From contig NC_092582.1 in NCBI RefSeq assembly GCF_037975245.1, positions 4,062,501-4,126,500 on the forward strand: DNA of 64,000 nt, written 5' to 3'. Made by a program: the position numbers and the translations under genes. Under the pieces are notes generated by a model. That model had not been told where the DNA came from. It saw only the letters and a list, made by a program, of their open reading frames with translations, and did not search any database. The DNA is from Apostichopus japonicus (taxonomy: Eukaryota; Echinodermata; Holothuroidea; Aspidochirotida; Stichopodidae). Below, piece by piece: positions 42,283 through 56,100 of this stretch (position 1 is its first letter; each line of letters opens with the position of its first letter).

Positions 42283-45200
42283 CTGCAAAATTAAAAATTT
42301 AAGAAACATCACTGAATAAAGGAGTTAAGGAAAATAAGCATTCTTTTAGTCGCTTTTTTATATAAATATAATCGATCAGAAGACTTGTATCGTACGTGTA
42401 TAGTGAAGCAACTTGTTATGGTTTGTAGCATGACTGCTCCTCTCCCCCACCCCCTCCCTCATTGTTACTAAGCACCACTGAACATTATAGTTCTTTAATA
42501 ATGTTATACCAAAAAAGAAGAAGAAATATAACGATTGTGCGATGGTCATCGATTTTAATCAAACCTCACTGAGTAGTAAATAAGTCTCACTCAAAAACAA
42601 TATGACAATTGATCTAAAACTTGGACAATCTTTGGTGGCCTAAAGGATCATAAACTAATGAGTAATTACTGCCTTATTTTTTTCAGGTTTCTTCATTATT
42701 TCGAAATGAAACATGACAAGTCAATATTATTCAACTTTACATTAATGGGATTTTAATTTCGATAGTATCATTTTCCCTTTGTCTTCTTCAAAGAAAAACG
42801 CAAATAGCTGATTTAAGTTATATATACTTTTGCATAGCCGCCGCTGAAGTTGTTATTTTCATTGTCTGCTGAGTATAATTATACCTACTAATATCATATA
42901 ATTAGTTAAGACAATTACAATCGTAATTTAAGAGAATACAAGGGAAATGTGAATCGTTTCGATCCAATGTTCGACCGCAAAATGTGTCAGAGCAAGGAAA
43001 GCATCATTCAAATAAACTACGTTATATCATCCCTTCGTCTCTACGCATTGTATATTTAATCCTGTAATTAATCCATTTATTCCACCTAAATATTAAATAA
43101 ACGAGTAATGTTAAAGCCATTCTTGCCTGGGATATGTCCAGTGTAGAGAGGTACCAGACCTGAGTCCATCGGGTAAATGACGGGCTGTTTATTTTTGGTA
43201 CTCTGTACCGCGGGCAGGTACCCATCCTCTGCGGTGCACGACCCATCCTTCTGTTGTGATTTATATGTGTCGGCCTGTCCATATTGCTTCAGTCGGATAA
43301 TGGCGTGTCTGTTGTCATTAGTAAAATCCAAAAGGGCGCGGTTTGTGATAACCGGATATCCCATGCCGATATAGCCACGTGACTTAGGAACGAAACCGGT
43401 ATATCCTATGGTCGACAAAATGATGAAATCATAGGAGGCCAATATAACATGTGTAAATATTAAAGTTCAACTTTCACCCCCCCCCCCACCGCCCCAAATA
43501 CGCTAGAAGTCAAATAATGGTCATATTATGTCGAATTGATTTATAGCACCCTCAAAGCGATGTACAGTACTTTTGAAATATTTTACAATTTTTTATTATC
43601 CTAAAACATCCGGCAATACTCGGGTCTTTAGAGGAGCGATAGACCAGTTTGCTAATCTTAGTATTATTAACAAGAATAACTTTCCTTTATACTATAAATA
43701 TCAAAGAGGGAGCTAGAGAGGACGCGGGGAGGAGGGGGTAAAGTATTTTGTTTTTAAATGAGCTGGAATTGGTTGGCCGTCCACACCGTTTATGTAATAA
43801 TATAATCAAATTTTTATTTAAACTTTGTACCTGAAACGAAACATTTTCCTGGGTTGCGATCGTCCATGTAGAAGGGTGAAACAGAATGTTGTTTGCACTT
43901 CGGGAGGTACACGAGTGGCCCTACATCTTTGACTAAAGATTTCAGAGGGAGGTCTTTCGGTAGATTGAATAGCTGTTGAATATTCATAGATAAATTAAAG
44001 ACATTTAACAGAACATTTCATTAAAGGTTGCTTGAAGTATTTTCAATTGTGTTGAGGAATGCATTGTGCGAACAACGAGTCGTCATTCAAATGAGAATTT
44101 ATTTCAAATTCGTGGTTCGTAGGCTATATAGCGATCAAAAATCACCTCTGGTGATTTTCAACATTTCCCGCTGAAGTCGTTTTTTAGTATGATGAAATTT
44201 AGGGGAATAATCAAATAAATACGTTAGTTTGATGAACAAAATATCCGGAACTTTGTTGTACGGAGTGAAAAAGTTGTCAATAACATGTTGACTATTTGAT
44301 CATGTGTAAACAGTACACAGTATAGATCGCTGACCGACCTTTGATCTGATCATGCGTAGTATCTATTCTCTGACTCGTGATACACACCTGACGTAACATC
44401 GTCATGAATACGGTAACAGTCTCGATGTCATGAGGGGACTGGGGTTGAGAGTCGAACAAGTTGTTTGGTTTTCTTGCTCAGGCTTTATCTTTGAGGGTGA
44501 CTCTTCTTAATAAGTAGCTCCAAAAACTGTAAACTTAGACCCGGCTACTTCTTTTGTAAGCATGCCGTTGCAATCTAACCAGACGACTATAGGTTTTTAA
44601 TGCAAAGTCGGAATTGTTAGAAGGACAACGGATGCCGGACGCTGTTCATACCTTTCGTTCTTCCTCTGTGAGTTTTATATTTCCTTCTTGCATTTGTCTC
44701 AGTTTCTGCATTTTTGCTCGGTTTTCATCATGGTCACGATAATCTTTCTCGAAGTCCGATATTGCGTTCAAACAAATTTCGCCATACGTCGTGCCATAGT
44801 ACTGTTGTCTCCTTGGGATATAGCCTGTGCGATACAATTCAAAAGAAAGGGAATAGTTTAGTTTAGTAGTAAAAAAGGATCAGGAGGGACACTCAAGTCC
44901 CCATCAAGGACCCTATAGGAGAGAAAAAAACTGAAGACACAAACACTCAGACCCGATTACAATGCTTAAAGTGCTTGTCAGCATTCTTAAACTCATTCAC
45001 ACTACTAGCAAGTACAACTTTCTCAGGCAAACTGTTCCACTCATTCACAACCCTAATAACACCCAAATACTTAATCCTACTTTGTGACTTTTGGAGTTTA
45101 AGACAATGACCTCTGGTACAACTATACTATTAGCAAACATGAAAAAGTCGGTGAAGGATAAATGTGGGATCTTTGATAAAAAGGGAATCAGAGTTAATTG

Positions 45201-46435
45201 TTTCTTATCCCGAAACATAACCCCATGGAAGGCAGTAACATAGAGGTATAGCAGGATAGGGGGAGGGGTGGGAGTGGGGGTTCTCAGGGATCAAACCCTG
45301 TAAGGGACTGACAGTGATGATCGCGACCTCCAAGATTGATTAACTTTTAAAATGCGTAATTTCTTTCTGGGGCGGGGTAGTATTTACACCACAATCCTTT
45401 TTACCTGTATACCCCGGAACCATTCGTGTTCCGAGCTTTTGGTCACCGAATCGATCTCCTTCTCTGTTCTTAATCAAGTCTAACTTTTCCTTTCTGAGAG
45501 CCTCGTAGTGGTATGTATTTGAAGACGGTTTGGTCACCGGTGCGATGTCGCACAAAACACGACGTCCGGAACTTGCAACCTTTGGATTGGTCAAAAGTCG
45601 TGAGGTTGTGCAACCAAAAGTCTCTCCGATTTCAAACTTAAATTGAGGGCAGAATCCTCGATAGCTAAAATATATTAACGAGATAGGACAAAACCAAAAC
45701 AAATTTGTTAAAATGAATATTTTATCATTTATTACTTAAAACGAGAAAATCCCCTCGCCCAAAGTATAAAAATCAGACGCACCTTTTTTGTTGGGGGGGG
45801 GGGGGGGGAGAAGGAGGGGAATGATAGCAAGGAAGGAGCCTAGGAGAACAATTTTTCACTAATTAATGAAAAAGAGTATTAATCATTTGCAACACAGTCG
45901 TATAGATCTCAATGGAAGTAATTTAATAACACTCGATACACGTATATTAGAGAGATGATATTAATGATTCATAACAGACAATATCCAAATATCTGTTTAG
46001 TGGCCTAATTTTTAGCGTGCCTAAATGGCTGCAATTTAATAATAGTGTACCCAGAGTCTAGAGATGGGCTGTTCGCCAAAATGTGATGTTCCTAGGGGAC
46101 ATTGAGTTGACTCACGTAACGCAATTAATTGTTTCAGAGTATAAAATGCCCCTGTGTGTAACATTGGAGGTAACAATATCTACCGTTGAAAACATTCACG
46201 ACAATGTTATTGTTGAAGTTTTGCTATGCATTTATGGCTTACTTGACTACCTCCATTGGACGGTGCATGTTGAAATGCTCCGCTATGTATGTGTATTTTT
46301 TTTTAGTATAACTATATATCTATATATATACAACAATGCGTTGAGACGGGCACTCCGTATGCAGACTTACCCAGGAGTATGGTATGGGTCCGGTGTCATC
46401 AACACACTTTTAACGCTTTTCTTTGATACAGACAT
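42191..46435 (-). CDS. Ciliary microtubule inner protein 2 (CIMIP2/FAM166A-B-like), complete, 6 exons
   Basis: Members of the FAM166/CIMIP2 family sit inside the doublet microtubules of cilia and sperm flagella. Six exons (65, 260, 173, 142, 279 and 92 nt) total 1011 nt, giving 336 residues plus TAA; human CIMIP2A is about 317 and CIMIP2B about 275. The family repeat, PGYTG followed by P and then a Y/F-G--(Y/F)G segment, is seen four times: PGYRGFCPQFKFEIGETFG (21-39), PGYTGYIPRRQQYYGTTYG (about 105-123), SGYTGFVPKSRGYIGMGYP (about 213-231) and YTGHIPGQKFRYGTTFGHS (about 301-319). A charged helix-like stretch (DFEKDYRDHDENRAK) lies between repeats 2 and 3. All junctions keep the frame; the last intron uses a GC donor. 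Whether it is the A or B paralogue is open. Its neighbour AK8 is also ciliary. Confidence 0.92.
43127..43405 (-). CDS. CIMIP2-like exon 5 (GC donor)
   Basis: Starts GYTGFVPKSRGYIGMGYPVI, then TNRALLDFTNDNRH, and ends LVPLYTGHIP. The donor is CCAG|GCAAGA, a GC-type splice site; there is no GT donor at this point that gives the required frame. Confidence 0.9.
43831..43972 (-). CDS. CIMIP2-like exon 4
   Basis: Starts LFNLPKDLPLKSLVKDVGPL and ends FYMDDRNPGKCFVS. The Y-MDDR-P-K-F-SG segment corresponds to YSMDDRDPRKFFMSG of CIMIP2B. Acceptor CAACAG, donor GTACAA. Confidence 0.9.
44652..44824 (-). CDS. CIMIP2-like exon 3
   Basis: Starts GYIPRRQQYYGTTYGEICL and ends KLTEEERK, with a highly charged middle. 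Acceptor GCACAG, donor GTATGA, phase 0 at its end. Confidence 0.9.
44879..45152 (-). pseudogene. LINE reverse-transcriptase 3' end, copy 2
   Basis: Minus-strand match to the other two copies: GACTTTTTCATGTTTGCTAA, AAACTCCAAAAGTCACAAAG, GTGGAACAGTTTGCCTGAG and the shared 3' end GTGTCCCTCCTGATCC. Lies in CIMIP2 intron 2. Frame is broken. Confidence 0.78.
45405..45664 (-). CDS. CIMIP2-like exon 2
   Basis: Starts YRGFCPQFKFEIGETFG and ends in GTRMVPGYT. Acceptor TTTTAG, donor GTAAAA. The stretch RRVLCDIAPVTKP is a basic/proline linker. Confidence 0.92.
46371..46435 (-). CDS. CIMIP2-like exon 1 (start codon)
   Basis: Encodes MSVSKKSVKSVLMTPDPYHT then PG. The PxPYHTPG segment parallels NPHYIPG in CIMIP2B. 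Donor GTAAGT. Start context AAGATGT; the second in-frame ATG (residue 13) is a less likely start. Confidence 0.85.
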
Positions 46436-46917
46436 CTTCTCTACAAGTTTTGTTTGCTTCTTGGTGTGTTAAACAGCAATTGCTATAACTTTCTGTTAGG
46501 GTACAGAAGTTGCTCTGATGATAATATTGAGAGCAATATGTGTTCCTTTCTCTTCCCTGTAATGATGAAACCCACCGGCGAAGCAATAGCTATGGAAACT
46601 GAATCATCGTAGTTGCTATGATATGTAAGGCAGTAGGCATATTTACATTCATTATGACGTAATATACTCTGGTCGCGCGAAGGTGGTAATATTTCTAACG
46701 CGCAATACAGCGCACATTCTGTGTTAACAACCTTGTACGCTGTTGCGTGCCATGGAAGCGCATGCACGTGTAAATAGCGAACAAGTGCCGTGTAAGTGAC
46801 TTCTTACCACGGGGCTTACTAGGTTTATTCATTATGTATAATCATGGTGTTTTACCTCCATGGTATAATTGAAAGACGATAACGCCACTGATTGTGAAAT
46901 GGGGGAAGGAGGGAGGA

Positions 46918-46985
46918 GTGATTCCACTGGGGATAAGTATTTTAGTTGGTTTCATCCTTCAGACTTGCGGCGATAGTTGAAACAT
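46918..46985. repeat. About 70-bp segment duplicated at 47445-47517
   Basis: Both copies contain GTGATTCCACTGGGGATAAG, TAGTTGGTTTCAT and CAGACTTGCGGCGATAGTTG. The second copy lies inside the LINE fragment. Confidence 0.85.
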
Positions 46986-47314
46986 CTGAAAACAATTGGT
47001 TAGTTTTGCTCTGCTTTAAGTTGCGCGCCGTGTTATTGGTGATATGGGATTTGAAGTAGGCTAATTAATGGTTACATCAATTACTGCCCGTACAGTGCAC
47101 CAAATATGCTGTATTGAAACCACTGTCACCTTTTTGTGATAGCGTTTGGATGCGACGCGCAGCGCATCAAAGGGGCTCACGACGCTGAAATTCAAAGCAA
47201 AAAGGTTACTTGCAACATTATATCTGTGATGATTGCCGTTTATCTACGGTTTATTGACGATCTCTGGTCACTGAACCCATATCTCATCTACGTGTGGTGT
47301 GAATGGGTCTGTTG

Positions 47315-47768
47315 AATCTCACCACACTGGAGCTTAGGAGGTTACGTGCTGACTTGATTCAGGTTTTCAAGATTGTGTATGGTTTTGACAATTTATCCTT
47401 CACTGACTTTTCATGTTCGCTAATAGTATTTGTACCAGAGTTCAGTGATTCCACTGGGGATAAGTCATGGTAGTTGGTTTCATGCTTCACTCAGACTTGC
47501 GGCGATAGTTGAAACATAAGTCACAAAGTAGGATTGAATATTCGGTATAACTTTTTTTTTCTAACAGGGTTGTGAATGAGTGGAACGGTTTGCCTGAGAA
47601 AGTTGTACTTGCAAGTGGTGTGAATGGGTTTAAGAATGCTTTGGACAAGCACTTTAAGCATTGTAATCGGGTCTGAGTGTTTGTGTCTTCAGTTTTCTTG
47701 GCTCTCCTATAGGTCCTCGATGGGACTCGAGTGTCCCTCCTGATCCCTTTTCCCCCTACCAAACTTAA
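47315..47768 (+). pseudogene. LINE reverse-transcriptase 3' end, copy 3, with internal insertion
   Basis: Starts LTTLELRRLRADLIQVFKIV, a block typical of the end of LINE ORF2, and ends with VNEWNGLPEKVVLA and [15 protein letters not shown]. The middle (47445-47517) is replaced by a segment that also occurs at 46918-46985. Confidence 0.82.
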
Positions 47769-49860
47769 CTACAAAGTGTTTTTGAACAGCGGCGTGGTGT
47801 GGGTAGGTAGTCACATACGGACAGAGCTGGGTGGTGACACATGTATTATGGTATGTGCTAGATGGTGTGAACCATTGACTTGATTGTTGAAAGCTGGAGT
47901 GGAGCTTAATATCCGAATGTATATAATTAACAGATGGGCGGGGAAATGATCTCATTTGAAAGGTAACCATTCTAGGACTGATGCACCTTCATTGTTGTGG
48001 TGTGTTTGGCAACAACCGCCGGTTCAAACTTCGTCACCATGTTGTAGAAAGTATGTCGACCTGTTGTCGAAATGTCCACGAGTAGTTCAGCAGCAAGCAT
48101 CTTTAAAATGGAAGCTTTTCTTCCACTTTTAGTAATAAAATCAATGAAGTTTCATCTTATCAAATCTAAACCAGTGAAAATACAGAATTTGTAAGGCCAG
48201 TAATTGATTCCACATTATTGAATTCAGTCTAGGACACATTGAGAAAAGCACCACACCGATTGAAACGGTAGTGTTAATTTATACTGATTCGGTCAAAAGG
48301 GATCTCAGATAACTGAGAATGTATTTAATGACAATGGCCGTGTATTATGCACAGATTGAAGCCGACAGTGAAGGGTGGTTTTGGGGTTTTCTCCCACAGG
48401 AGAAAAATTAAAATTGTGGACGTCAAATGGTGAATTCTGAGGACTATTAAGACTACAAAGTAGGTCTAAATGCAAGATTGTACTAATAACTACTTTTGAA
48501 TTTTTGTGTGAGGTTGAAAACAAAGGCGTGGGGGAGGGGGTAGGGGGCGGACACAAACACTAACTTTCTTCATGAAGATCAGATGTGGATCTGGTCTTAC
48601 CATGAAGCTGGTAAACTCTCGCAGACAGTGATCTTTGCATCAAATATTTGTATTCGACCCGGCAGCTGGGATGAAGGGAGGGGGGATGGAGGGGGGGGAA
48701 GATGGTCAGGTCCTACTTGGTAGCCTTTGATTAAAGCAAAGTATAGAGGGACAGTTGTTAATGACACAAACCATGCAAAGTAACATGAAATTAATGATAG
48801 GTTATTTGGATTTCCATTGCCTTTTATTTGGTCAAATCTGGAACTTAAGGCTAATTTAACTAACAAAATTCCAACAAATAATATCGCAGAATACAGGTAA
48901 TGAAAACGTTTGTATAGCTTTTTCCTGAAGCAAATGTTACGCTTTAGTCACATTTCATTGATGGAAACACATGAATTGACAATCTTTGCAGCACACAGTT
49001 TGATTTGTGTGATATGGGTGCTTGTCACAATCTAATACTCAGACGTGAAAATTGTACAAATTTATTAAATTTACTTGCTAGAGGAGACTTAAAACCCAAG
49101 CATATATTTTTTATTTATATGATAATTGATAAAAGATTCTTATGATGCACGAAAACTCTACCAACGAGATACATCTCGTTCGTAATGTACGATATCAATA
49201 TTTCCAATATGAACATAAATGTTGATAAATTTTGGATATGTCCATATTTCTGCGACTAGTAAAATGACCTTCTTACAAATATCGTGACGAATAAACAAAC
49301 ATCGAACTTTAATTAGCAGGAACATTTTGATGTGAATTTTGGACTTGTTCAAGTTTTTCAGTCTTGTTTGTAGGAGGCCCATCAAATTCCTGCTATCCCT
49401 AAAATACCTATAGGCATTGCTAAGGTGCATCATACAGGTTAATGATGAGGGATGGATTATACCCAATTTATTTTCTCAAGGATTGAAATGTCTTACTTTT
49501 TACTAAAAAGATGAAATATAAAACATTTTGTTTATCAACTTTTCTTATAAAAACAAGTGATGTCACATTCTTGGATGATGGAAACTTCTGCTCATTGAAT
49601 ATAATTTTTCACTCTAAAACAGCCTTCCTAAACAGCCATCAAATCCAAACAGAATATGTCGGATGAATATAATAACAGAGTAAGTTTCTTTAAAAAGGTT
49701 CATGAAAATTGTCTTTACAGATCTTGACCTTTGACATCAATCGTAAGTTCTCATTTCTTTAACATTGAAAACAAAATGTTCCTTGGGGGTACCTAACGCT
49801 ACCCATCGTCGATATAAAGCTGTGTAACCTCTCCTAACTACCATGTCTTCTTCTACTTGT

Positions 49861-50188
49861 CTACTCATCCAAGTCAAGTTTCTTGGGCGTCGGATTAACC
49901 AGCATACTCTCTATACATTCAAACACTGTATGCGGATCCTGGTCGGCATTTACGTGTTGTGCGTCTTCGCAGAAGTCCGCGATTTCCTCTGCGTACGCGT
50001 AAAACTCTGATAGGCGCTGTCGGACTTCCTCCTCGGCGTCCTTTGGCTGTTGAAGCCCCCGATCCTTTATTTCTACCGTTCGGGGTGGGTTATAGAGGGA
50101 GTGGTACCTCTGACCGGTGATCACGTCCAGAGAGCGGAGGGTGAGTCTTTCATACACAGAGTCGTTGGGTACATCGAGGAAAAATACT
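49861..50188 (-). CDS. AK8: AK8 exon 10 (stop codon)
   Basis: Starts [20 protein letters not shown], then [11 protein letters not shown], and ends [12 protein letters not shown] with TAG. The DQDPHTVFE motif near the end is family-specific. Confidence 0.96.
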
Positions 50189-53100
50189 CTGGAGGGTAAA
50201 ACAAGAAAATTTGTGAAAACTTGTCTGTTTAAAACAAACGTGAAGAAACATTTAGCGATGTCAATTCAAATTCTGAAGGAGATTACAGCATTTAAGAAAG
50301 ACACCTACAGGCTGTAAAAACAGTTCTCTTTATTTACATGGCTTATGTGAAGCATGACGGTGAGGCTACACATCTTCAGTTATATCTCAAGGAAAATTTT
50401 GTAGCTAATACAAAAACCTAACCAAGTTTTTACAAACCTAATTAGCATAATTCAAAATTAGGGGTACCATTTATTAAACCAGGACCAGTGTTCTTTTCTG
50501 CAATGATTCTTACTTGGCAAGTATTTTGTGGTTCATTTCAATTTGAAAATTTTTTTTTTTTTATATCACTGTTAATAACTTTCAGAAAAGTCAGTCAGAA
50601 ATTTTCAAACTTTGAAGATGGTCTTCGTTACATGAAAAGGAAACATCCAGACTTGGTCCAGATACTGAACTGCCAAGTTATTATTTTGTTGTAATACTAT
50701 TAAAGTAGTTTCAAAGACAGAATGTTCAATTCATAAACAAAAAAATAGTTCAAAATAAATCAAACAAGAGATCTGTGTTAGAATTGTTAACAAATTGACA
50801 AAACACATCGCCTTTGAAATTGGCACAAAATAATACAGTTACCAAGAAAAGTTTCAGAGTGCAGTTATAGATTTATCAACAAGAAGAAGAAAGGAAAAAG
50901 CCCATACCTGTTTGCTTCATGACCACACGAGGAGAGGTTTTCTGCTTGTTCCCTGGTTCGAGGGAACCCTCTTAGCACCCATCCACGACTTGTACAGTCC
51001 ACCTGGCTGAGCCTTTCATCAAGAAGTTTAACCATCTGGTTATCAGGAACTGGGAAATGAAGCAGTTATTCCATTTAGAAACATTATCCTAGAATTATTA
51101 AAGTAAATTCATTTATTTATTAAATGATTAAATAATAACGTACCTACTGCCACCTAGCCACCTGGAAATTGTCCAGATGGCTCGTAGCTGATACACCACA
51201 TATCATATTTTCCAATTTAGAAGACAATTTTAATGGCAAAACTATGGACTAATATTTTATGTTGGAAATTTGCTGAATTAATTATCATGCAAGCCTGCTT
51301 TAAAGTAAAGATGAGCCAGTGAGACTTTGCCATATTTTTAGTTCACTTAACATGATACCTGGTGAATATGTTTATGACATATAAAAATCAACAAATATAC
51401 TTTATCGAAACATTCCCAAAATTTTGTTAGAGAAAAGCATTGTATGTTTTTTAGTGGCATATCTGAACATCCATAACACATCTTGCCAGAGGGGATCCTT
51501 CGCGCCTCTCCCCACCCCTCGGGCTATTTGGGGGACATAAGTTATTATATCATTCTTTGACATTTGTAACACATTTCTACATCAGGCCTGGCAGAATATG
51601 AATAGGTCACTCTGAAGATATCGCCCAAAAGGAATGCCCTGACTATTATTAATTAATTTCAAGGTATCTACAAAGTCAATTAATTCAGAATGCAAAGAAG
51701 GTTTGTGATTTCTGATCTGGTTCTGTAGCAACATCACTGTCCTTTCTTTCTGAACACCATTATTAAAGCTATCATGCATCGAAGATTACAAAGCACATAT
51801 AAAATTAAAAATGAATGAGATGGCAGGTAAAAAGTTGTAGAAATGGCTTGATTGAATATTACCAATGTGACTTTGTCTGGGGATTGTTTATTTTTTTTTT
51901 TTTTTTTTACTCTTACCTAACATTCCTCTTTCAACGTATGGCTTCATAGCTTCTCCCATCTTGGATTCATTAGCGACTGCTTCTTTGACCAACTGACCAG
52001 ATGAAACTTCAAAAACAAAGATAAATAGGCCAATTTAAATATATTCTGTGCAAAGGTACCCCAAACAGGAAGTAAGCAGTGCACTTGGCTTTAATGAATG
52101 CTAAAATTCTTCCCCACACTTCCCTTCCCCCTACACATAGACTTTAGGTTCCAGTGAGAGTGCTTTGTAAAGTTTTGTTGTTTTGCTGTTAGAAAGCAGA
52201 ATAATTTAATGTATAGCAAGTTAAAGTGTTTGAATTTCTAATAAGTAAAATAAATAATAATAATAACTTTGTTCCACGAAAGGATTTGCTTTATTGCTTT
52301 GCACTTGCGTAGCAACTTTTTTCTGATTTGTATAACAATTAAATATGTGATACCAAGATTATTCCTAGCTCACATATCTAATTAAAGTCAAGGATGAAGA
52401 TTTCCAAACAATACCCTCGTCATTTCTGGCAAGTGTGATCTACAGAGCGACTATATTAGTTATGAAAATGTTGCTTACCATTGACAAGATTATACTTGCT
52501 AGCAAGGAGGGCAGCTTGTACCCCCTTTCCACTTCCAGTGGGTCCTAGAAGAATTACCCTCGGAGTGTGAGGTGCCAGTGATCTGGGTTTGCTCTTTAGG
52601 AATGTGAGAACTGTCAAATAAAATTTTAAAATAAGTTACATCATAAGTTTATACAGAAAAAGTACGACTTGAATTTATTGCAATTAAGATGAAGCCACCT
52701 GAGAATGGTTCGTATGCATACATGTATAAAAACGGAAAAAATATCCTTTCTAAATCCTAAGTTCGTTTTAAGTACATTCTTTTTAGCCTTTCTCATTTCA
52801 AACTTTTCTTTCCCACTACATGGAGCTAGCTAGTTGTCAATCTAAGTTGACTTTAATTTTACAGTTGGATGTGGACCGATACCTTGAGCAAAGATGTCAG
52901 CCTTTGGCTGGTCGGCATTCACCGATTTTGAATACTTCTCGTAGCATCTCTCGAGACCTTTGGAGAAACGGTGCCACTTCATCAGCCGTTCACCGGTCGA
53001 TGTCTCGCTGCATCCCTCCGGTGGTTCAACCAGGCGGCTCTCCACGTCAGGGTTGGTCGGAAAATCAAAGGTTGTGTGATAAATTTCTGCAGACAAAAAT

Positions 53101-56100
53101 ATGGTAGAGCCATAAGGGAAAGACTGCACATTTTATGGCGGCAAGAAAAACAAAAATTAACTAAACCAAAACATTGATAAAAAATCAGACCAACTTGTGT
53201 GCCATTTTTTCCCCCATATTGGCAGATACAGTAAAGTAATGCAAATTTCAGGCAGTCAAAATTAAGAGATTTCAATTATCTTTATAAAGTTTAGAAGTTT
53301 TAGGGAGAAACTGTTAAATATTTGCAGTTTTGTGTACTAACAGTGTCAAAAGGATAATTGACATGCAAGACACATGATGTGATCAGACATTTCAATGAAG
53401 AGTGAGTCATAGTTTGTAGTTGCTCTATGACATGAGTGAAAATGTTTCATAACAAGAACACAAAAGATATCTGACCTATATATTATATTAACAGCAAAAA
53501 TTATGGGTGAAACTAAAATGATTACTATATGTGAAGATTCAATGCAAATGAAATGTGGAAGCTAATCACCACAAAGACTTTAATTTATCTATAGTATTAA
53601 CAAGTATACACAACTATTATACTTCTACTACACTATTAAATTATTTTAATATTTATTATTATACTATTTATTTTTACTATATTATTTTATTATGATATTA
53701 CATTATTATACTACAATTATACAGTGACCACAAGCATTTTATTCATTGAAAATAATTCCCAAAATCCTTTGCAGATGTTATGCCGAAATTTTTAAACTTG
53801 TATTTATCTCCCCTGTGGAAATTTGAACACACAGAATGCAGACAAAGTATATAAATATATACTACACATTATTGTTTACAAACCTTTGGTCTGTGGGTCA
53901 ATTCTCTTCCCCATTTGTCGTTCAATGAGAACGGTGTCCGGTGCTTCCAGGACCACTAAGATTGGAAAACAAAAACTCTTGAGTGTACTCTTCAATGCAA
54001 TATATGAAAGATGAAATGTGAAGGGGGCATAATATTGGTGGGAGTGGGTGAGGAATTTGTTGCAGCTGCTTGAGTTTCAAAACTAAACTCTGCTTCTCAC
54101 CATATTCATTGACGTACCTGTGCAAAGCCACAATGAAATATATGAATGTTCTTGGTCTCAATATATTGCAAATGAATTACTAAAACAGCTCAAACAAAGC
54201 TAGGCTAGAAAGTAAAGGCAACACCTGTTTGTTTTAAGTTTTCACTTTGGCATACAATTTGTCACCTTTAAAATGTCTTTCCTCTCAAAAATGGCACATA
54301 GAAATTGATCGCAAATATCCCTGGGATTCATAGGAAAACATATTCCTCTATTATCTGTCAAAAATAAAATTACTGCTGGCAATATCCTTTTAACAATATT
54401 AAATCAGTACATGATACACGTTGATAGGATGAAGAACCACATAGGCTTCCATGCATGCATACTCACCGTAATGCTTGGCAGTGATGCCAACAGCCTGCAA
54501 GGCCAGTGCTTGTTCTCTTGTTTCTGGGAATCCATCCAAAACCCAACCCTTCTTGACACAATCATATAACTGCAGCCTTGCCTGTATCATCTTCACCCAC
54601 AGATCTGTTGGTACGGGCTAATGTGAAAGAAAATGGAAAAAAAAGGAAGTACCATCAATGATAACCTGCAACTGAAGTTAGGACAATTAACAGTCAGACA
54701 GTCAGTTTAGAACAATAACTAAATTGAACAAATGTGAAAACCAATACAAGGTATGAAGCATTTTATTTGTGCAGGCATACTACAGAATTTTTTTGGCACA
54801 GGTTGCATACAAGTACATCCCTGTGATAGATCAGGGCAAAAGTAAATCTTTTCAGATGCAGTTCCCAGTGATGGTACCATGGAACAGATAGCCCTACTAC
54901 ATCCCACGCCACTCCTCCCCCACTCCTACACTCCCACGTCCTCTTCTATCATAAATAGAGAAGTATAGAATTGGTGATGGTTACCCACTGCGAGGAAATT
55001 CTACGAAACATTTTTGTTAAATGATGCATATAATCATCCTGTGAATAAAGCATAGCAAACGTTTAATCATGATTTAGGTTCGATGCTGCTGTATCAGGGA
55101 CTTGTTCAAATGTTCTGCTTCATCATAGCTGCCTATGATGATGATCACCCCCCATCACCCCCCAACCCACACAGTGCACATACATAATTTACACACTCTC
55201 TCTTTCCATCATATTTAGAAAACACTAGCATAGATGTCAGTAACTGGAACAAACTGGGAGTAAAATAATATATTTTAGTGTTTTTTGTCCATTATTATTA
55301 TAGCAGTAAAGGCTTTCTACAGCTGATTGACACTGTCACATTTAAGTTTCTGTCAGCCCCCCCCCCACCACCCCCACCACCCTCACCATCCCCACCATTT
55401 GATATCACAATTTCTAAAAAATATCAGCATGTGATATTTACTAATGGCAACAGAATCAACCAAAATAACCATAATAAAGCAACCAAAGGTAATTACTCTT
55501 CATTATCATTCAAACCAAATATTTCTGTTTTATTCCAAACCTCGCCCATCTTAAAAGGTTTGAACATCACCCTATAACTCTTCAGAAATCATTTTTATGA
55601 TTATTTTATAGAAATTCTTTGCATTTTACAGTGAGCCTACCTGGTTGTTTTGCAGATGTTTCTTTGCCTCTGCAGCGTTTGCAGATACGTCATCGGCCAG
55701 GAGGCTGTCAGCACTAATGTAGGCCGTTCTCAGACTACTGCAAACCATCTTCGAAATAGTAGTCTTCCCTGATGCGGTTGGTCCATGGATGATGATGGCT
55801 GGAACTGTGACATATAAAGGCAAAATCTTTTTTGAACCAACAACACAATTTGCCAACATTGCTATAAAGAATTCATTTGAGAAAGACTGCAGCACGCCAA
55901 TGATATCTATGTGATAACTTTTGACATGTATACGTAGCATTAAACTGCCGATCTGGTGTTTAATTTTTATATTTTTTAAACACCAACCGTTATTAAATCA
56001 GTTATATTTTGGAGTGACAAGTTCAAAACCACTAAGGTATAAAAGTACAGTACAGTTGATACCTTTCATTAAATTTAACATTTTATAATAACTCACCATC

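Larger units (their letters stand above)
46436..49860. other. Intergenic region between CIMIP2 and AK8
   Basis: About 3.4 kb. It contains the LINE fragment and the duplicated 70-bp segment, and a GGGAGGGGGG tract near 48675. Minus-strand AATAAA at 49467-49472 is a candidate polyadenylation signal for AK8, about 390 nt after its stop. Other frames look random. Confidence 0.45.

Noticed and set aside
46083-46472. 129-residue plus-strand frame
   Set aside because: Antisense to CIMIP2 exon 1 and intron 1; no family resemblance.
53823-54161. Frames overlapping AK8 exon 5
   Set aside because: Shadows and intron read-through of AK8.
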